Counted from the stretch's first letter, positions 1 to 8,368 are shown. The stretch: 52,559 nt of DNA from Lachnospiraceae bacterium (GCA_910575555.1 CAJTFX010000032.1:1-52559); one strand, 5' to 3'. Numbers and translations are program-made. The notes: generated by a model not told the origin, from the letters alone.

Positions 1-118
1 GTGAAAAGTAAAAAAGAAAAAAGCAGGGCACAGGGATTTTATGGTTCAAAATAGGAACGTATTGACAGTTTAGTCTATAAGATTGAATCCAAGCTGCCCT
101 AAGAGAGCAAATATTAAT

Positions 119-352
119 TTAAGCGTCAGAGCTGACCATTTCACACAGGCGGTTGACTTCCTCAATGGGGGTATATTCGTCAATCTCAAAGGGCAGCTCA
201 TAATCATGGATGGCGTATTCCTCATATTCATCATTCAAACCGATACGCTCTTTGACTTCCTCAAAGTCCACAGGCGGCGTGAACCATGCCCCCACCAGTT
301 CGCCCTCATTGTATTTGCCTAAGTTGGCAATGTAAATCCGCATTTCTTCCAC
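119..352 (-). pseudogene. ardA: ArdA antirestriction protein, C-terminal half missing
   Basis: ArdA proteins mimic B-form DNA and inhibit type I restriction enzymes when a conjugative element enters a new cell. The 77 residues seen match the N-terminal half of Tn916 Orf18 (segments IYIANLGKYNEGELVGAW and EEYAIHDYELPF). The family is about 165 residues long. Here the match ends around EMVS and a stop follows four codons later, so the second half is lost, probably by rearrangement near position 137. I place the start at the GTG at 352: GGAGGTG lies five bases before it, and the resulting start MEEMRIY aligns with the family start. Acidic residues dominate, as expected of a DNA mimic. Likely non-functional, although a short peptide could still be made. 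Confidence 0.8.
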
Positions 353-472
353 AGTGTCACCTCCATTCTCTGTCATGCTCCTTTTGGGGAGTTACGCTCC
401 CCAAGCCCCTAGTGGACTTCCGCCATGAAGCAATCAGAGCTTGCTCCATAACGGAAGTGTAACAAGGGTTTC

Positions 473-694
473 CTATGCACCGATAATCTTATTGAACAGT
501 TCCAGTAAGATGTCCTTTACACCGTCCGCATTGAAGACCAGACCGACCGCTACAAGGGACACCACCAGAAAACCGATAAGTTTGGAAAATTCCCTCTTAA
601 ATCCGAGGTACAGTCCAATCACCACGATTGCCAGCAGCACAAGGGACTGGGCGTTGGATAAAAACCAGTTGTAAAGATTCTGTCCGAAATTCAT
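473..694 (-). CDS. Tn916 Orf19-like small membrane protein (TcpD-type)
   Basis: A 73-residue protein with two hydrophobic stretches (about residues 16-30 and 38-54) separated by a basic segment, KREFSK. It closely resembles the small membrane protein encoded between ardA and the relaxase in Tn916-family elements, often labelled TcpD family. It probably helps to assemble the conjugation machinery in the membrane; its exact job is not known to me. AAAGGAG lies five bases upstream of the ATG. It lies between the broken ardA and the relaxase gene and is transcribed in the same direction. Confidence 0.75.
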   Translation of the reverse strand: MNFGQNLYNWFLSNAQSLVLLAIVVIGLYLGFKREFSKLIGFLVVSLVAVGLVFNADGVKDILLELFNKIIGA

Positions 695-745
695 AAAAGC
701 TCCTTTCTTTCCTGTAAGATTCCTTATGTTTCAAGATTGCCGCCG

Positions 746-1927
746 TTAAAGCACCACCTCCTTTGCAGCGGCGGCTTGCTGCTTCAGGATTTTTTCGTGC
801 TTCTCCGTCAGCTTTGCATGGGTGATGATGTCATGGACAATCTGGGTGTGGTTCATCTTATCCAGACGGAGAGCCAGCTTTAATGTGGGTGCTACCTGAT
901 GGGAGAGCCAGTGCAGGGTGCGTTCAAAGGAATAGGGTTCCGGTTTGGTTGTCAGTTTCAGGCTTCCCCTATGTTCCCCGATAAACCACGCCCATTCCTC
1001 ATTGATACGCCAGTCAGAACGGGGCTTCGTATCGTTCCTATCCACGAACCGGACATAGCGGTTGATGATTTGAAAGGCTGTCTGTTCTGGATTGTCATGT
1101 TCTAACAGGTCACGGATGGCGTAAAAGGCACGCTCATTTTTCAGCCGGATTTCAAAGCGGTTCTTTACCTCTGCGTCTGCAATGGGAATATCGTGCTTTT
1201 TGTACTGCTCATAGTCTTTTTCATAAATGCAGAAGTACACCTCACTTTGGAGGGAGCCGATATACAGGGTGTTCCCCATACATTCTTTTTCCTCACGCCG
1301 TACCAGTTCTCCGCTGCGGTAGCTTTTGAAGCTGCGGAAGACCGAGATACATTCCTCATTCCGGCACTTCTCTGTCAGATGGGGAATGTTCAGGATTCCC
1401 GTTTTGTCATTGATGGCAAGGTCAAGCCGCTTCATCACGCCGTCCTCCATGAGAACGTCCATGAAAAACTCATACCAGCTCCGTTCCTGTGCCAGCAGAT
1501 AGCTTTCAAACTGGCGGCAGCCACGCCCTTTCAGTTCCAGCAGCACCCCTTTTTCCAGTTCCGGCGATACCAGAACGAAAATATCCCCCAGATAGTAATG
1601 CTCCGTGTAAGAGTAAAATCCATAGTCTTCATGGATAAAGTAAGATAGCTTTAGCCGCAGCACGTCTTCCAGGATATGCTTCACATCCGTAGTGGGGAAG
1701 CGAATCCGAACATAATCAAAGAGCATTTCAAGGGGATTGTCTGGATTGAAGCGTTCCAGAGCTTCCGTGATGGCTTCCTGTAATGCTTCGGATGGGTGAG
1801 CCTTGCCCGTTTCAATATCGCTCAGGTACGGACGGGTGATTCCGGCAGCTAAGGCAAGTTTCTGTTGTGAGATACCGTAAACTTCCCGTTTCTCTTTGAT
1901 ATCCCGTACCCATGTTTCTTCATTCAG
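746..1927 (-). CDS. mobT: MobT-type relaxase / replication initiator (Tn916 Orf20)
   Basis: The relaxase nicks the element at oriT and leads transfer and rolling-circle replication of the circular form. An N-terminal XRE-type helix-turn-helix (around YGISQQKLALAAGITRPYLS) precedes a Rep_trans catalytic domain; segments such as GRGCRQFESYLLAQ and LDLAINDKTGILNIP are very close to Tn916 Orf20. The open frame runs on upstream to 2107, but that part overlaps the oriT region and has no family likeness. I therefore choose a CTG start at 1927, seven bases after a strong AGGAGGG, giving 393 residues, near the usual 400. There is no in-frame ATG, GTG or TTG at that site. The start is an inference from the ribosome binding site. 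Confidence 0.85.
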   Translation of the reverse strand: MNEETWVRDIKEKREVYGISQQKLALAAGITRPYLSDIETGKAHPSEALQEAITEALERFNPDNPLEMLFDYVRIRFPTTDVKHILEDVLRLKLSYFIHEDYGFYSYTEHYYLGDIFVLVSPELEKGVLLELKGRGCRQFESYLLAQERSWYEFFMDVLMEDGVMKRLDLAINDKTGILNIPHLTEKCRNEECISVFRSFKSYRSGELVRREEKECMGNTLYIGSLQSEVYFCIYEKDYEQYKKHDIPIADAEVKNRFEIRLKNERAFYAIRDLLEHDNPEQTAFQIINRYVRFVDRNDTKPRSDWRINEEWAWFIGEHRGSLKLTTKPEPYSFERTLHWLSHQVAPTLKLALRLDKMNHTQIVHDIITHAKLTEKHEKILKQQAAAAKEVVL

Positions 1928-2057
1928 TGAAAATCCCTCCTGTCTAAAAAAGCGTATGTCAACTTTCAGAGCCTTGTTGACACACGCCGGATAGGGGAAA
2001 ATCCCTTGTGTACCGTGGGATTCTGCCCTGTTGTTTGGTTGTTGCCTGTCGATTTGT

Positions 2058-2081
2058 ACCCCTCTGTTAGATACGAGGGGT
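2058..2081. other. oriT hairpin of the Tn916-like element
   Basis: A perfect 7-bp inverted repeat (ACCCCTC / GAGGGGT) around a 10-base loop containing GTTAGATAC, located between the relaxase and coupling-protein genes. Tn916 and ICEBs1 carry a C-rich hairpin with a TATCTAAC-type core in this same place as their origin of transfer. The position and core are visible; the exact nick is not assigned. Confidence 0.7.
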
Positions 2082-2120
2082 TCATGCTGGCGTGCCTTGC
2101 GGCACACCAGCCACAGCAGG

Positions 2121-3518
2121 TCAGTCCGTTTCTGCGGCTTCCGCTCCGCACGCCGCCTGCACTCCCTGCCTGCTGTCTATGAGCTTTTTAATTTCTTTGA
2201 GGAAATCGTGTCCTTTTGGTACAAGGGGCGTATAAAATTCCGAAATAACGCTGGTTCCCACATCCACATAGCCACGCCCTTTTATCTGCTTTAGGAAGAA
2301 GTCCTTTGTGGTTTCCCCGAACATCATCCCATAGCCCATTTCCGACATCCGCCCCAGAGCTACACGGAAATTGAACTGGTCACGGATTCCATCCCCCAGA
2401 TACTTTGCGTCCGGACGTTGGCAGGCGAGAATCAGGAAGAAGCCAGCCTGCCGCCCAAGCATAACGATTTGTTTTAATTTGTTGAGGACAGCAGCGTTTT
2501 CCTTTGTGCCGAGCATTTCCATAAATGCCACATATTCATCAAAGATAAGGAAATGTGCCGGAAGTCCTAAGTAAGCGTAGTTTTCCCCTGTCCGGTAATT
2601 CTCCATGAGCTTCATGTCTTCGCTGCGTTTCATCATTTCTTCATAGAAATGGTCAATGCAGGCGAGCATATCTTCCTTTTTGTAGTACACATCCGGCATA
2701 ACCGCCTGTAAATCCGCAAGGTCGGCGTTCTTCGGGTCTAACACGAACAGGACGGCGTTGGTGCGGAGCAGGGCTTCAATGAGGGTCAGGATGAAATAAG
2801 TCTTTCCGCCGCCGGTTCCTCCGGCAATGAGCATATGGGGGAGCTTGTCATACTCCCACCAGACATTTTCCATAAGCCGGAGCCTGCCGTCCTTTGCCTG
2901 TACATCCTCAATGGAGATACGGTTGGCAATGGTATCATAGAGCAGGGTGTACTCCACATAGGAATCCTTTAATTCCTTATCCGTCAGCTCACAGTACAAG
3001 CCGCTTTCCAGCTTTTTCTCCAAGTTTAAGAGCTGTTCCTGATATTTCCCCAAGGTGATTTCCACACGGATATGGAGCAAGCCCTGTTTCATCCGGTAGT
3101 AGATTTTGGGAAAGTAAGTGATGGTTTCTTTGGAACGGCTGGAAGACAAGTCCTTGAAAAAAGCGTCCTCATTTCTCTGCTCCGATTCATACCATTTATT
3201 TTCCAACACCATCCTTGCCAGCTTTTGGCGGTGGATGAGCTGCTTTACTTTGTCCCTGCGGTATTGCCAGAACAGAAGAACGGCTGTAAGACACACCAGC
3301 CCTGCCACGCCCAAGCTGAATAACAGGTAAGGGATGTTTACATCCTGTACTATCTGGGAGAGGGGCACTTCCTGCCAGTTGGTTCTGGCAATCTGCCGGA
3401 TATGAAACAGCAGGACAACCAGCAGGAAGACAGGGAGCAGAGAAGCAAGGGCAGTATGAAATACAAGGTCTTTATCCGTGGGACGGATACGTTTTCCACG
3501 GGGGAAAAGCTGCTTCAT
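2121..3518 (-). CDS. tcpA: FtsK/SpoIIIE-type conjugation coupling ATPase (Orf21, TcpA)
   Basis: 465 residues. Two membrane segments lie near the N-terminus (about 20-40 and 62-85), followed by a cytoplasmic P-loop ATPase. Walker A is GGTGGGKT at 233-240 and a Walker-B-like LIFDEY sits near residue 325, with later FtsK-type motifs LACQRPDAK and GRGYVD. The protein receives the relaxase-DNA complex and feeds it to the transfer channel. Length and motifs match Tn916 Orf21 (about 461 residues). AGGAGG precedes the ATG. It lies upstream of oriT and mobT in the same transcription unit, as in the reference element. Confidence 0.92.
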   Translation of the reverse strand: MKQLFPRGKRIRPTDKDLVFHTALASLLPVFLLVVLLFHIRQIARTNWQEVPLSQIVQDVNIPYLLFSLGVAGLVCLTAVLLFWQYRRDKVKQLIHRQKLARMVLENKWYESEQRNEDAFFKDLSSSRSKETITYFPKIYYRMKQGLLHIRVEITLGKYQEQLLNLEKKLESGLYCELTDKELKDSYVEYTLLYDTIANRISIEDVQAKDGRLRLMENVWWEYDKLPHMLIAGGTGGGKTYFILTLIEALLRTNAVLFVLDPKNADLADLQAVMPDVYYKKEDMLACIDHFYEEMMKRSEDMKLMENYRTGENYAYLGLPAHFLIFDEYVAFMEMLGTKENAAVLNKLKQIVMLGRQAGFFLILACQRPDAKYLGDGIRDQFNFRVALGRMSEMGYGMMFGETTKDFFLKQIKGRGYVDVGTSVISEFYTPLVPKGHDFLKEIKKLIDSRQGVQAACGAEAAETD

Positions 3519-3556
3519 GGGAATAATCCTCCTTTCGCGTTCTTCTTATGTTCCTG

Positions 3557-3934
3557 TTATTTTACAGGGGGAGCGTCTTTCTTCGGCGGCTGCGGATTCA
3601 TGGCAGCCCCTTTTTTCAGGACAATATCCTCCGCCTTGATGTACCAGTCCACCTCTGCCCCTTGAAAAGTAGCCGTTGCCACGGTGTCTGCCACCGGATT
3701 GATAAGTTCCACCTCTGCGTTGTAATCGAACTCCTTTAACGGCACGCTGGCAGGGATGGAAACCTGAATCATACGCCCCTGTCCTCTGGATTTTAAGTCA
3801 TAGGTACGCTCCTTGATTTCTTCTGATACCGAGCCGTCTTCATTCTGGAGGTGAACCTCACGGCGGAGGGCAGAAAATTTCAATGCCCCGAAAGTTGCTT
3901 CCTTGTCAATCACGATTCCGTTTGCTAATCTCAT
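3557..3934 (-). CDS. DUF961 / YdcP-like ICE protein (Orf22)
   Basis: 125 residues. The protein resembles Tn916 Orf22 and YdcP of ICEBs1, small soluble proteins encoded at the start of the transfer operon. ICEBs1 work links this family to replication or single-strand DNA handling of the element, but the function of this copy is inferred only from family and place. The start MRLANGIVIDKEATFG is typical, and AAGGAGG precedes the ATG. The C-terminus is proline and lysine rich (PPKKDAPP). It lies 21 bases after the paralogous gene upstream. Confidence 0.8.
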   Translation of the reverse strand: MRLANGIVIDKEATFGALKFSALRREVHLQNEDGSVSEEIKERTYDLKSRGQGRMIQVSIPASVPLKEFDYNAEVELINPVADTVATATFQGAEVDWYIKAEDIVLKKGAAMNPQPPKKDAPPVK

Positions 3935-3955
3935 AGTCTGATGTCCTCCTTTTCC

Positions 3956-4270
3956 TTACGCTTTTACCATATCGTCAGCGTGTAAAATGTAGTTGGTGAA
4001 GCCCCTTGTGCCGATTTTATAGCCCTCTGCGGTGATACGGGGATTGACGAGCTTCACACGTTCCTCAAAGTCAAAATGTTTCTCTCCGGCTTCGGCAGGG
4101 AGGATAACTACAATATCATCCGCTCTCTGTACGTCCGAATACAGATTGAAGCTGCGGGAGAATACCGTCATGCGTCCGTTGATTCTTCTCTGTTCTGTTT
4201 TGTCTTCTCCGGCAAACTCCAAGTTGCCGAATGTCTTTTCCATGTTGGGGATAACGAATTTTAATTCCAT
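3956..4270 (-). CDS. DUF961 / YdcP-like ICE protein (Orf23)
   Basis: 104 residues when started at the ATG at 4270 (MELKFVIPNMEKTFG), which is the family start; the open frame extends further upstream to 4333 but that part has no family likeness. It is a paralogue of the next gene: both share a TFG start region, a central sarcin-like RxYxL strand and an acidic-basic strand pattern. It lies in first place after the methyltransferase in the leftward unit. It corresponds to Tn916 Orf23. The function is probably connected to element replication or transfer; not known in detail. Confidence 0.78.
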   Translation of the reverse strand: MELKFVIPNMEKTFGNLEFAGEDKTEQRRINGRMTVFSRSFNLYSDVQRADDIVVILPAEAGEKHFDFEERVKLVNPRITAEGYKIGTRGFTNYILHADDMVKA

Positions 4271-4382
4271 ATAGATGTACCTGTCCTTTCTGAAATAATA
4301 TAGTTGGTTCGATAGCTTCTGTTGATGTTCCACCCGACAACGGAGGAGAACGATTTTTCTCTGTCATACAAAACCGCCTTTC

Positions 4383-5450
4383 TTATTCATGTATGGTTTC
4401 TGCTATTCCTGCCATGATGTAATCAGCACACGGCAGGGCGATTGCGTTTCCAAGTGCTTTGCACCGTGCATTATCACTAATGGGTTGTCCTAAATTTCCA
4501 TATGCCGTCCACCCCTCCGGTAATCCCATCAGGCGCTCACACTCAACCGGTGTCAAATTTCGGAGAACTCCGTCTTTTTCTTCCCCCTCATACCAGAATG
4601 AAATCATATTGACTGCTTTTGCCAGTAAAGTTGGAAAAGGTTCATCTGGCCGTCCGAAACTTGCGAGGAAAGCAGACTGGTTTCCTGATTTTGCAGCACT
4701 CCGCATACGCCGTTCCTGAAAGGGGCGGATGACGGGTATTTTCCCCCTTGTTTTATCAAGAGATATTCGACTGGCTCCGGCGGCGGGCAGCCCGTAGTCT
4801 GTGCAAGGCGGAGGAAGCGGGAACATATCACGGGGCTTAAATAGTATTTCTGCGGAACGCTGTCCTCTAAAATCTGCCACAAGGAAGATTCTCTTTCTTC
4901 GCTGAACAAGCCGGGGCTTTCCCCAATACTGGGCATCCATGAGCCGCCAGCACAGGTCAGTCTTTCCCCCTCGCACCATACCGGCGTTAGCCCATCCTCC
5001 AGTAGGAGGCATTGAAATTTCGGTATCGGAAAATGATTGCAGCACGGCTCTAAAATCCATCCGGTCATTTGAAGAAAACGCTCCCATGACGTTTTCCCAA
5101 ACAGCGATAACTGGATATAACCCATTTGTAGCACACCTCATTTCTTCTATAATTCTGATAGCCTGAAAAAACAGTCCTGATTTGCTTCCGGCCAGTCCCT
5201 CACGCTTTCCGATTTTAGAAAGGTTCTGGCAGGGAGAACCGAATGTAATAATGTGAACAGGGGGGATGTTCCCTCCGTGTATCTTTGTAATATCCCCTAA
5301 ATGTTCCATGTCTGGGAAGTGGCGTTTTGTTATGGCTATTGGGGATTTTTCAATCTCGCTTGCCCAAACGGGAATAATTCCATTACGGGAGGCCGCAAGA
5401 GGGAACACACCGATTCCATCAAACAGGCTTCCTAATTTAAGGGCACACAT
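4383..5450 (-). CDS. DNA (cytosine-5) methyltransferase
   Basis: 355 residues with the ordered motifs of C5 methyltransferases: motif I LGSLFDGIG near residue 7, motif IV FGSPCQNLS with the catalytic Cys at about 74, motif VI ENV with Glu at about 119, motif VIII QRRKRIFLV, motif IX RNLTPVECERLMGLP, and motif X GNAIALPCADYI at the end. It transfers a methyl group from S-adenosylmethionine to C5 of cytosine. No restriction endonuclease gene is next to it, so it is an orphan methylase, probably protecting the element from host restriction. It is the first gene of the leftward unit and is not part of classical Tn916, so it looks like cargo. The target region between motifs VIII and IX has no specificity I can read. 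Confidence 0.93.
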   Translation of the reverse strand: MCALKLGSLFDGIGVFPLAASRNGIIPVWASEIEKSPIAITKRHFPDMEHLGDITKIHGGNIPPVHIITFGSPCQNLSKIGKREGLAGSKSGLFFQAIRIIEEMRCATNGLYPVIAVWENVMGAFSSNDRMDFRAVLQSFSDTEISMPPTGGWANAGMVRGGKTDLCWRLMDAQYWGKPRLVQRRKRIFLVADFRGQRSAEILFKPRDMFPLPPPCTDYGLPAAGASRISLDKTRGKIPVIRPFQERRMRSAAKSGNQSAFLASFGRPDEPFPTLLAKAVNMISFWYEGEEKDGVLRNLTPVECERLMGLPEGWTAYGNLGQPISDNARCKALGNAIALPCADYIMAGIAETIHE

Positions 5451-5596
5451 AGACCGCCTTTCGTTTTACTTTTTTATGTGTTATTTCCATTTTTCTGCTC
5501 CTTTCCAGACAATAAAAAAACACCATCAATGGAAGTCCATTCAATGGCGTTTGCTGTTGTCTGCTCATTTCTCAAGGTAAAGCAGAAAGCCCAATA

Positions 5597-5630
5597 GAAA
5601 AAGACGCAAATCTCAAAATGCGTCTTTTTC
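5597..5630. terminator. Bidirectional intrinsic terminator
   Basis: Perfect 12-bp stem GAAAAAGACGCA / TGCGTCTTTTTC with a 10-base loop. The A-tract and T-tract make it able to stop transcription from both sides, so it would insulate the ICE genes from the host region. Confidence 0.85.
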
Positions 5631-5814
5631 CATCTTCATATTCATTTTTTATAAAAGCACCGTCTGCCTGCTGTCTGCAAAGCCTTGATTTTACTGGTTT
5701 TTTACTACCATCCTTATCAAAGCCTTGCTAACATCAGCGTTTGCGGGTTTTCTTTACATAAATGTCAAGCATCAAAAGAGGCACAATAGATCTCAGGTTT
5801 TGTTGTCATTTTTT

Positions 5815-5843
5815 AGCCACAGTATAATGCTGTGGCTTTTTTA
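5815..5843 (+). terminator. Intrinsic terminator without a visible upstream gene
   Basis: 8-bp stem AGCCACAG / CTGTGGCT with a 7-base loop and a T6 tract. No intact plus-strand gene ends here, so it may belong to a gene cut off when the mobile element inserted. Confidence 0.75.
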
Positions 5844-5950
5844 ATGGAATAAACCATAAGGGATTCTTATGGAATTTATGGTATTTCAATACACTATAAT
5901 TTTTTACGTTTTGACAAAATATGGCAAATTTTTGGGCAATGCATAATCTA

Positions 5951-5978
5951 TATAATGAAAAAGGTATTTTTCATTATA
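5951..5978. promoter_or_regulatory. Perfect palindrome in the leader of the collagen-like gene
   Basis: 12-bp arms (TATAATGAAAAA and its exact complement) around GGTA, ending 24 bases before the start codon. A TATAAT lies in the left arm, and CATAATCTA at 5942-5950 fits a sporulation sigma -10 (CATAnnnTA). The arms could be an operator covering the promoter or an RNA hairpin at the 5' end of the message. The CATA assignment is inference; I see no strong -35. Confidence 0.5.
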
Positions 5979-6001
5979 TTTTCTAAAAAGGAAGTGTTTT
6001 T

Positions 6002-7258
6002 ATGAATCAAAATAATTCATGTTACTGTAATCAGAATCAGGAACAGCCCTCGTGCAGTCTCCGCGGTCCTATGGGACCTAAAGGCGATCAGGGACCGGCA
6101 GGTCCTCAAGGTATTAAAGGGGATATGGGTTGCCCCGGTCCTAAAGGCGATCGGGGAGAACCAGGTCCGATTGGTCCACAGGGTATTCCAGGCGTTCCAG
6201 GTGCAAGGGGGCCCAGAGGAAATACAGGACCGGTGGGACCCACCGGAAATACAGGACCGAGAGGCTGCGACGGACCGAGAGGCTACGCAGGCCCACAGGG
6301 TATTCAGGGTATTCAGGGGGTTCGTGGAGAAATAGGTCCCAAAGGAGACCCCGGCTGTGAAGGTCCCAAAGGAGACATAGGTCCTGCGGGTCCTGCCGGT
6401 CCAATTGGCCCTGCCGGTCCTGCCGGCCCCCAGGGAGATGTTGGTCCCCAGGGTCAAAGAGGAATGCCAGGTCCTACAGGTCCCACCGGTCCAATCGGAG
6501 CCATGGGGCCGCAGGGCGTAACCGGTCCTCAGGGCATTCAAGGTGAAGTTGGTCCAGTTGGAGCTCAAGGGCCTAAAGGGTGTCAGGGGGATGAAGGTCC
6601 AATCGGGGCAACCGGAGCGACCGGCCAGACCGGAGCAGATGGAGCTACTGGGGCGACAGGTCCAACCGGAGCAGATGGAGCAACCGGAGCCACTGGGGCG
6701 ACTGGCCCAACCGGCCCAACTGGCCCTGCAGGTATAGCATCAGAAGAAAAAGTGTTCCTCTTTAATTCAGTAAATCCTGTTACGATGACAACGATTACGG
6801 ATGGCATCTCAGGTGTGCCGGCTTTTGTCGGTTTTGGTGCCAGCGGACAGGGCTCCTCGTCGTTAACCTCTACGATGAATGTGGCAGATATAGGCGGATA
6901 TGCCAGCAGTTTTTGCTTTTCAGTTCCTTTTGAAATTGAAATTAATCACTTGATTGTTTTTTTCACCACCTATGACTTGTATGCTCAGGCTAACCCTGAA
7001 ATGACGATAAGCGCACAATTTTACGAGGCCAAGGAGGATAGCGATATATTTTCAGCTATTGAAGAAACGTTGATTACTCTAACACCTTCCATTACTGATG
7101 CAACGCCCGCTGGAACTTTACTGAGAGGCGAGATCAGGACGAACAGACTGGTGGAAGCGAACACAAGGTTGATGCTGGTATTTTTTGGAACATCAAACGG
7201 AGCAGATTCGGTCGTCACAATCGTAGGATATGCAAGAGCCACCTTGGTTTACACTTGA
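6002..7258 (+). CDS. Collagen-like Gly-X-Y repeat protein (exosporium/BclA-like architecture)
   Basis: 418 residues. Residues 1-21 form a short Asn/Gln/Cys-rich leader, residues 22-243 are 74 unbroken Gly-X-Y triplets, and residues 244-418 form a beta-rich C-terminal domain. The triplets start out charged (GPKGDQ, GDRGEP types, which stabilise bacterial triple helices) and end as Thr/Ala-rich [13 protein letters not shown], the type that is O-glycosylated in Bacillus BclA. There is no signal peptide, no membrane segment and no LPXTG anchor, which fits a spore-surface protein made inside the mother cell rather than a secreted adhesin; this is inference. Cys occurs in four triplets (GCP, GCD, GCE, GCQ), unusual inside a triple helix. 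AAGGAAGTG precedes the ATG. The gene stands alone. Confidence 0.88.
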   Translation: MNQNNSCYCNQNQEQPSCSLRGPMGPKGDQGPAGPQGIKGDMGCPGPKGDRGEPGPIGPQGIPGVPGARGPRGNTGPVGPTGNTGPRGCDGPRGYAGPQGIQGIQGVRGEIGPKGDPGCEGPKGDIGPAGPAGPIGPAGPAGPQGDVGPQGQRGMPGPTGPTGPIGAMGPQGVTGPQGIQGEVGPVGAQGPKGCQGDEGPIGATGATGQTGADGATGATGPTGADGATGATGATGPTGPTGPAGIASEEKVFLFNSVNPVTMTTITDGISGVPAFVGFGASGQGSSSLTSTMNVADIGGYASSFCFSVPFEIEINHLIVFFTTYDLYAQANPEMTISAQFYEAKEDSDIFSAIEETLITLTPSITDATPAGTLLRGEIRTNRLVEANTRLMLVFFGTSNGADSVVTIVGYARATLVYT

Positions 7259-7295
7259 TATTTCAAGATATAAATCAATAAAAGCCATATGATGT

Positions 7296-7330
7296 ATCCC
7301 GGAGGCTGCGGTCTACGGAACCTCCGGGAT
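7296..7330 (+). terminator. Hairpin after the collagen-like gene
   Basis: 10-bp perfect stem ATCCCGGAGG / CCTCCGGGAT with a 15-base loop, 37 bases after the stop codon. No T-tract follows, so it may act as an mRNA 3' end stabiliser or weak terminator. Confidence 0.5.
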
Positions 7331-7507
7331 GGTTCCTGTGTAATGAAAGGCAATATACAAAGCTGTTTGGACATAACGCTTTATCAAAGAGATTTAAGCG
7401 TTTATTTTTTGATTTATTGTGAAAAAGGTCTTGTATTTTATGGGATAATATGTTACAACTAATATATTAGATAAATATTTAAAATATATTTATAGAGGAG
7501 AAGGAAA

Positions 7508-8278
7508 ATGAATTTGGAATTAATCAAAGATTTTCGGGAAAAACTGGCAGATGGATGGGTATTGGGACCATTTATGAAAACCTGTGATCCGGGTTTTGTA
7601 GAATCAGCGGGTTATGCCGGTATGGATTTTGCAATTTTGGATATGGAACATGGCCCAATTAGTGTGGAACATCTGCAGAATAACATTCGTGCAGCGCAGG
7701 TATCCGGACTGTTGCCGGTGGTTCGCGTTAACAGTTATGAAGAGATTTCCAGAGCTCTGGATGTGGGGGCAGCGGCCGTTCAGGTTCCGCAGGTATCAAG
7801 TGCAGACGAAGCGGCAGCGGCCGTGCGGGAGGCCAGGTTTTATCCGCAGGGAGAGAGAGGCGTATGCAGGTTTGTGAGAGCGGCACATTATTCGGCAATG
7901 GATAGGACAGATTATTTTTCTGCGGCTAATCAGGCTCTGGTTATTGTTCAGCTGGAAGGGCAGGAGGCGATCCGGAATCTGGATGAAATCATGGAAGTGG
8001 AGGGGATAGATATCATGTTTATAGGACCATATGATTTGTCCCAGAGCCTTGAGGCGCCGGGGCAGACGACACATCCTCTGGTAGTACAGCAGATGAAAAA
8101 AATTGTTGATAAGGCCAGAGAAAAAAATATTCTGGTGGGGACTTTTACCGACAGTTTGGAGACATTGAAAATGTGGAATGATGCTGGAGTCAGATATTTG
8201 TCTTATTCCGTAGATGTGGGAATTTTTTATGAAGCATGTACAAAAATCAGGAAGAGAATGGAATCCATGAACTGCTAA
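7508..8278 (+). CDS. HpcH/HpaI-family class II aldolase (2-keto-3-deoxy-glucarate aldolase-like)
   Basis: 256 residues, the usual size of the family, which splits 2-keto-3-deoxy acids by a metal-dependent retro-aldol reaction to pyruvate and an aldehyde. Family features are visible: the DMEHGP segment (Glu47, His48), Arg73 in VVRVNS for pyruvate binding, metal ligands Glu150 in VQLEG and Asp176 in GPYDLS. E. coli GarL and HpaI are family members. With the altronate/galactarate-type dehydratase and TRAP transporter downstream, cleavage of 5-keto-4-deoxy-glucarate or a related keto acid is the best guess. Trans-o-hydroxybenzylidene or citramalyl substrates cannot be ruled out. GAGGAG lies eight bases before the ATG. 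Confidence 0.85.
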   Translation: MNLELIKDFREKLADGWVLGPFMKTCDPGFVESAGYAGMDFAILDMEHGPISVEHLQNNIRAAQVSGLLPVVRVNSYEEISRALDVGAAAVQVPQVSSADEAAAAVREARFYPQGERGVCRFVRAAHYSAMDRTDYFSAANQALVIVQLEGQEAIRNLDEIMEVEGIDIMFIGPYDLSQSLEAPGQTTHPLVVQQMKKIVDKAREKNILVGTFTDSLETLKMWNDAGVRYLSYSVDVGIFYEACTKIRKRMESMNC

Positions 8279-8368
8279 AATTGGAAAAACTTGTTTTTAT
8301 TCGTTGGATATGTTACTATTATGATAACAGATATATCAGTTATATAATTTATTTAAGGGGAAAAACAG

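Larger units (their letters stand above)
1..5640 (-). mobile_element. Partial Tn916-family ICE (DNA processing and start of conjugation module)
   Basis: Six genes in the order and orientation of the Tn916 regulatory/transfer end (orf23, orf22, orf21, orf20, then orf19 and orf18-like ardA), read on the minus strand, with an added DNA methyltransferase in front. The order and the protein sequences, as I recall the family, identify the element. The later transfer genes (orf17 to orf13), tetM, xis and int are not in the window. ardA stops halfway, so the element is either rearranged at its left end or decayed. The outer border at about 5640 is an estimate: it lies just beyond the terminator at 5597-5630. 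I could not identify a direct repeat or att site. Confidence 0.8.
5451..6001. other. Intergenic region between ICE arm and collagen-like gene
   Basis: No convincing gene. It holds an imperfect hairpin (about 5514-5548, AAACACCAT...ATGGCGTTT), a strong bidirectional terminator at 5597-5630, a second terminator at 5815-5843, and a palindromic leader at 5951-5978. The decamer CAAAGCCTTG occurs twice (about 5678 and 5718) in the same orientation, 40 bases apart; I do not know its meaning. The border between ICE and host chromosome probably lies in this stretch. Confidence 0.5.

Noticed and set aside
62-82. TTGACA followed by TATAAG as a promoter at the left edge
   Set aside because: The spacing is only about 8 bases, far from 16-18, and no gene follows in that direction.
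1928-2107. N-terminal extension of the relaxase frame
   Set aside because: It overlaps the oriT hairpin, has no family similarity, and a strong ribosome binding site sits at the later start.
6590-6735. Possible CRISPR-like or minisatellite repeat
   Set aside because: The repetition is the coding periodicity of Gly-Ala-Thr triplets, with no spacers and no cas genes nearby. No CRISPR array is seen anywhere in the window.
6017-6807. Long open frames on the minus strand opposite the collagen-like gene
   Set aside because: They arise because the GGN-CCN triplet periodicity suppresses stops in the other frames. No ribosome binding sites, and their sequences are low-complexity mirror products.
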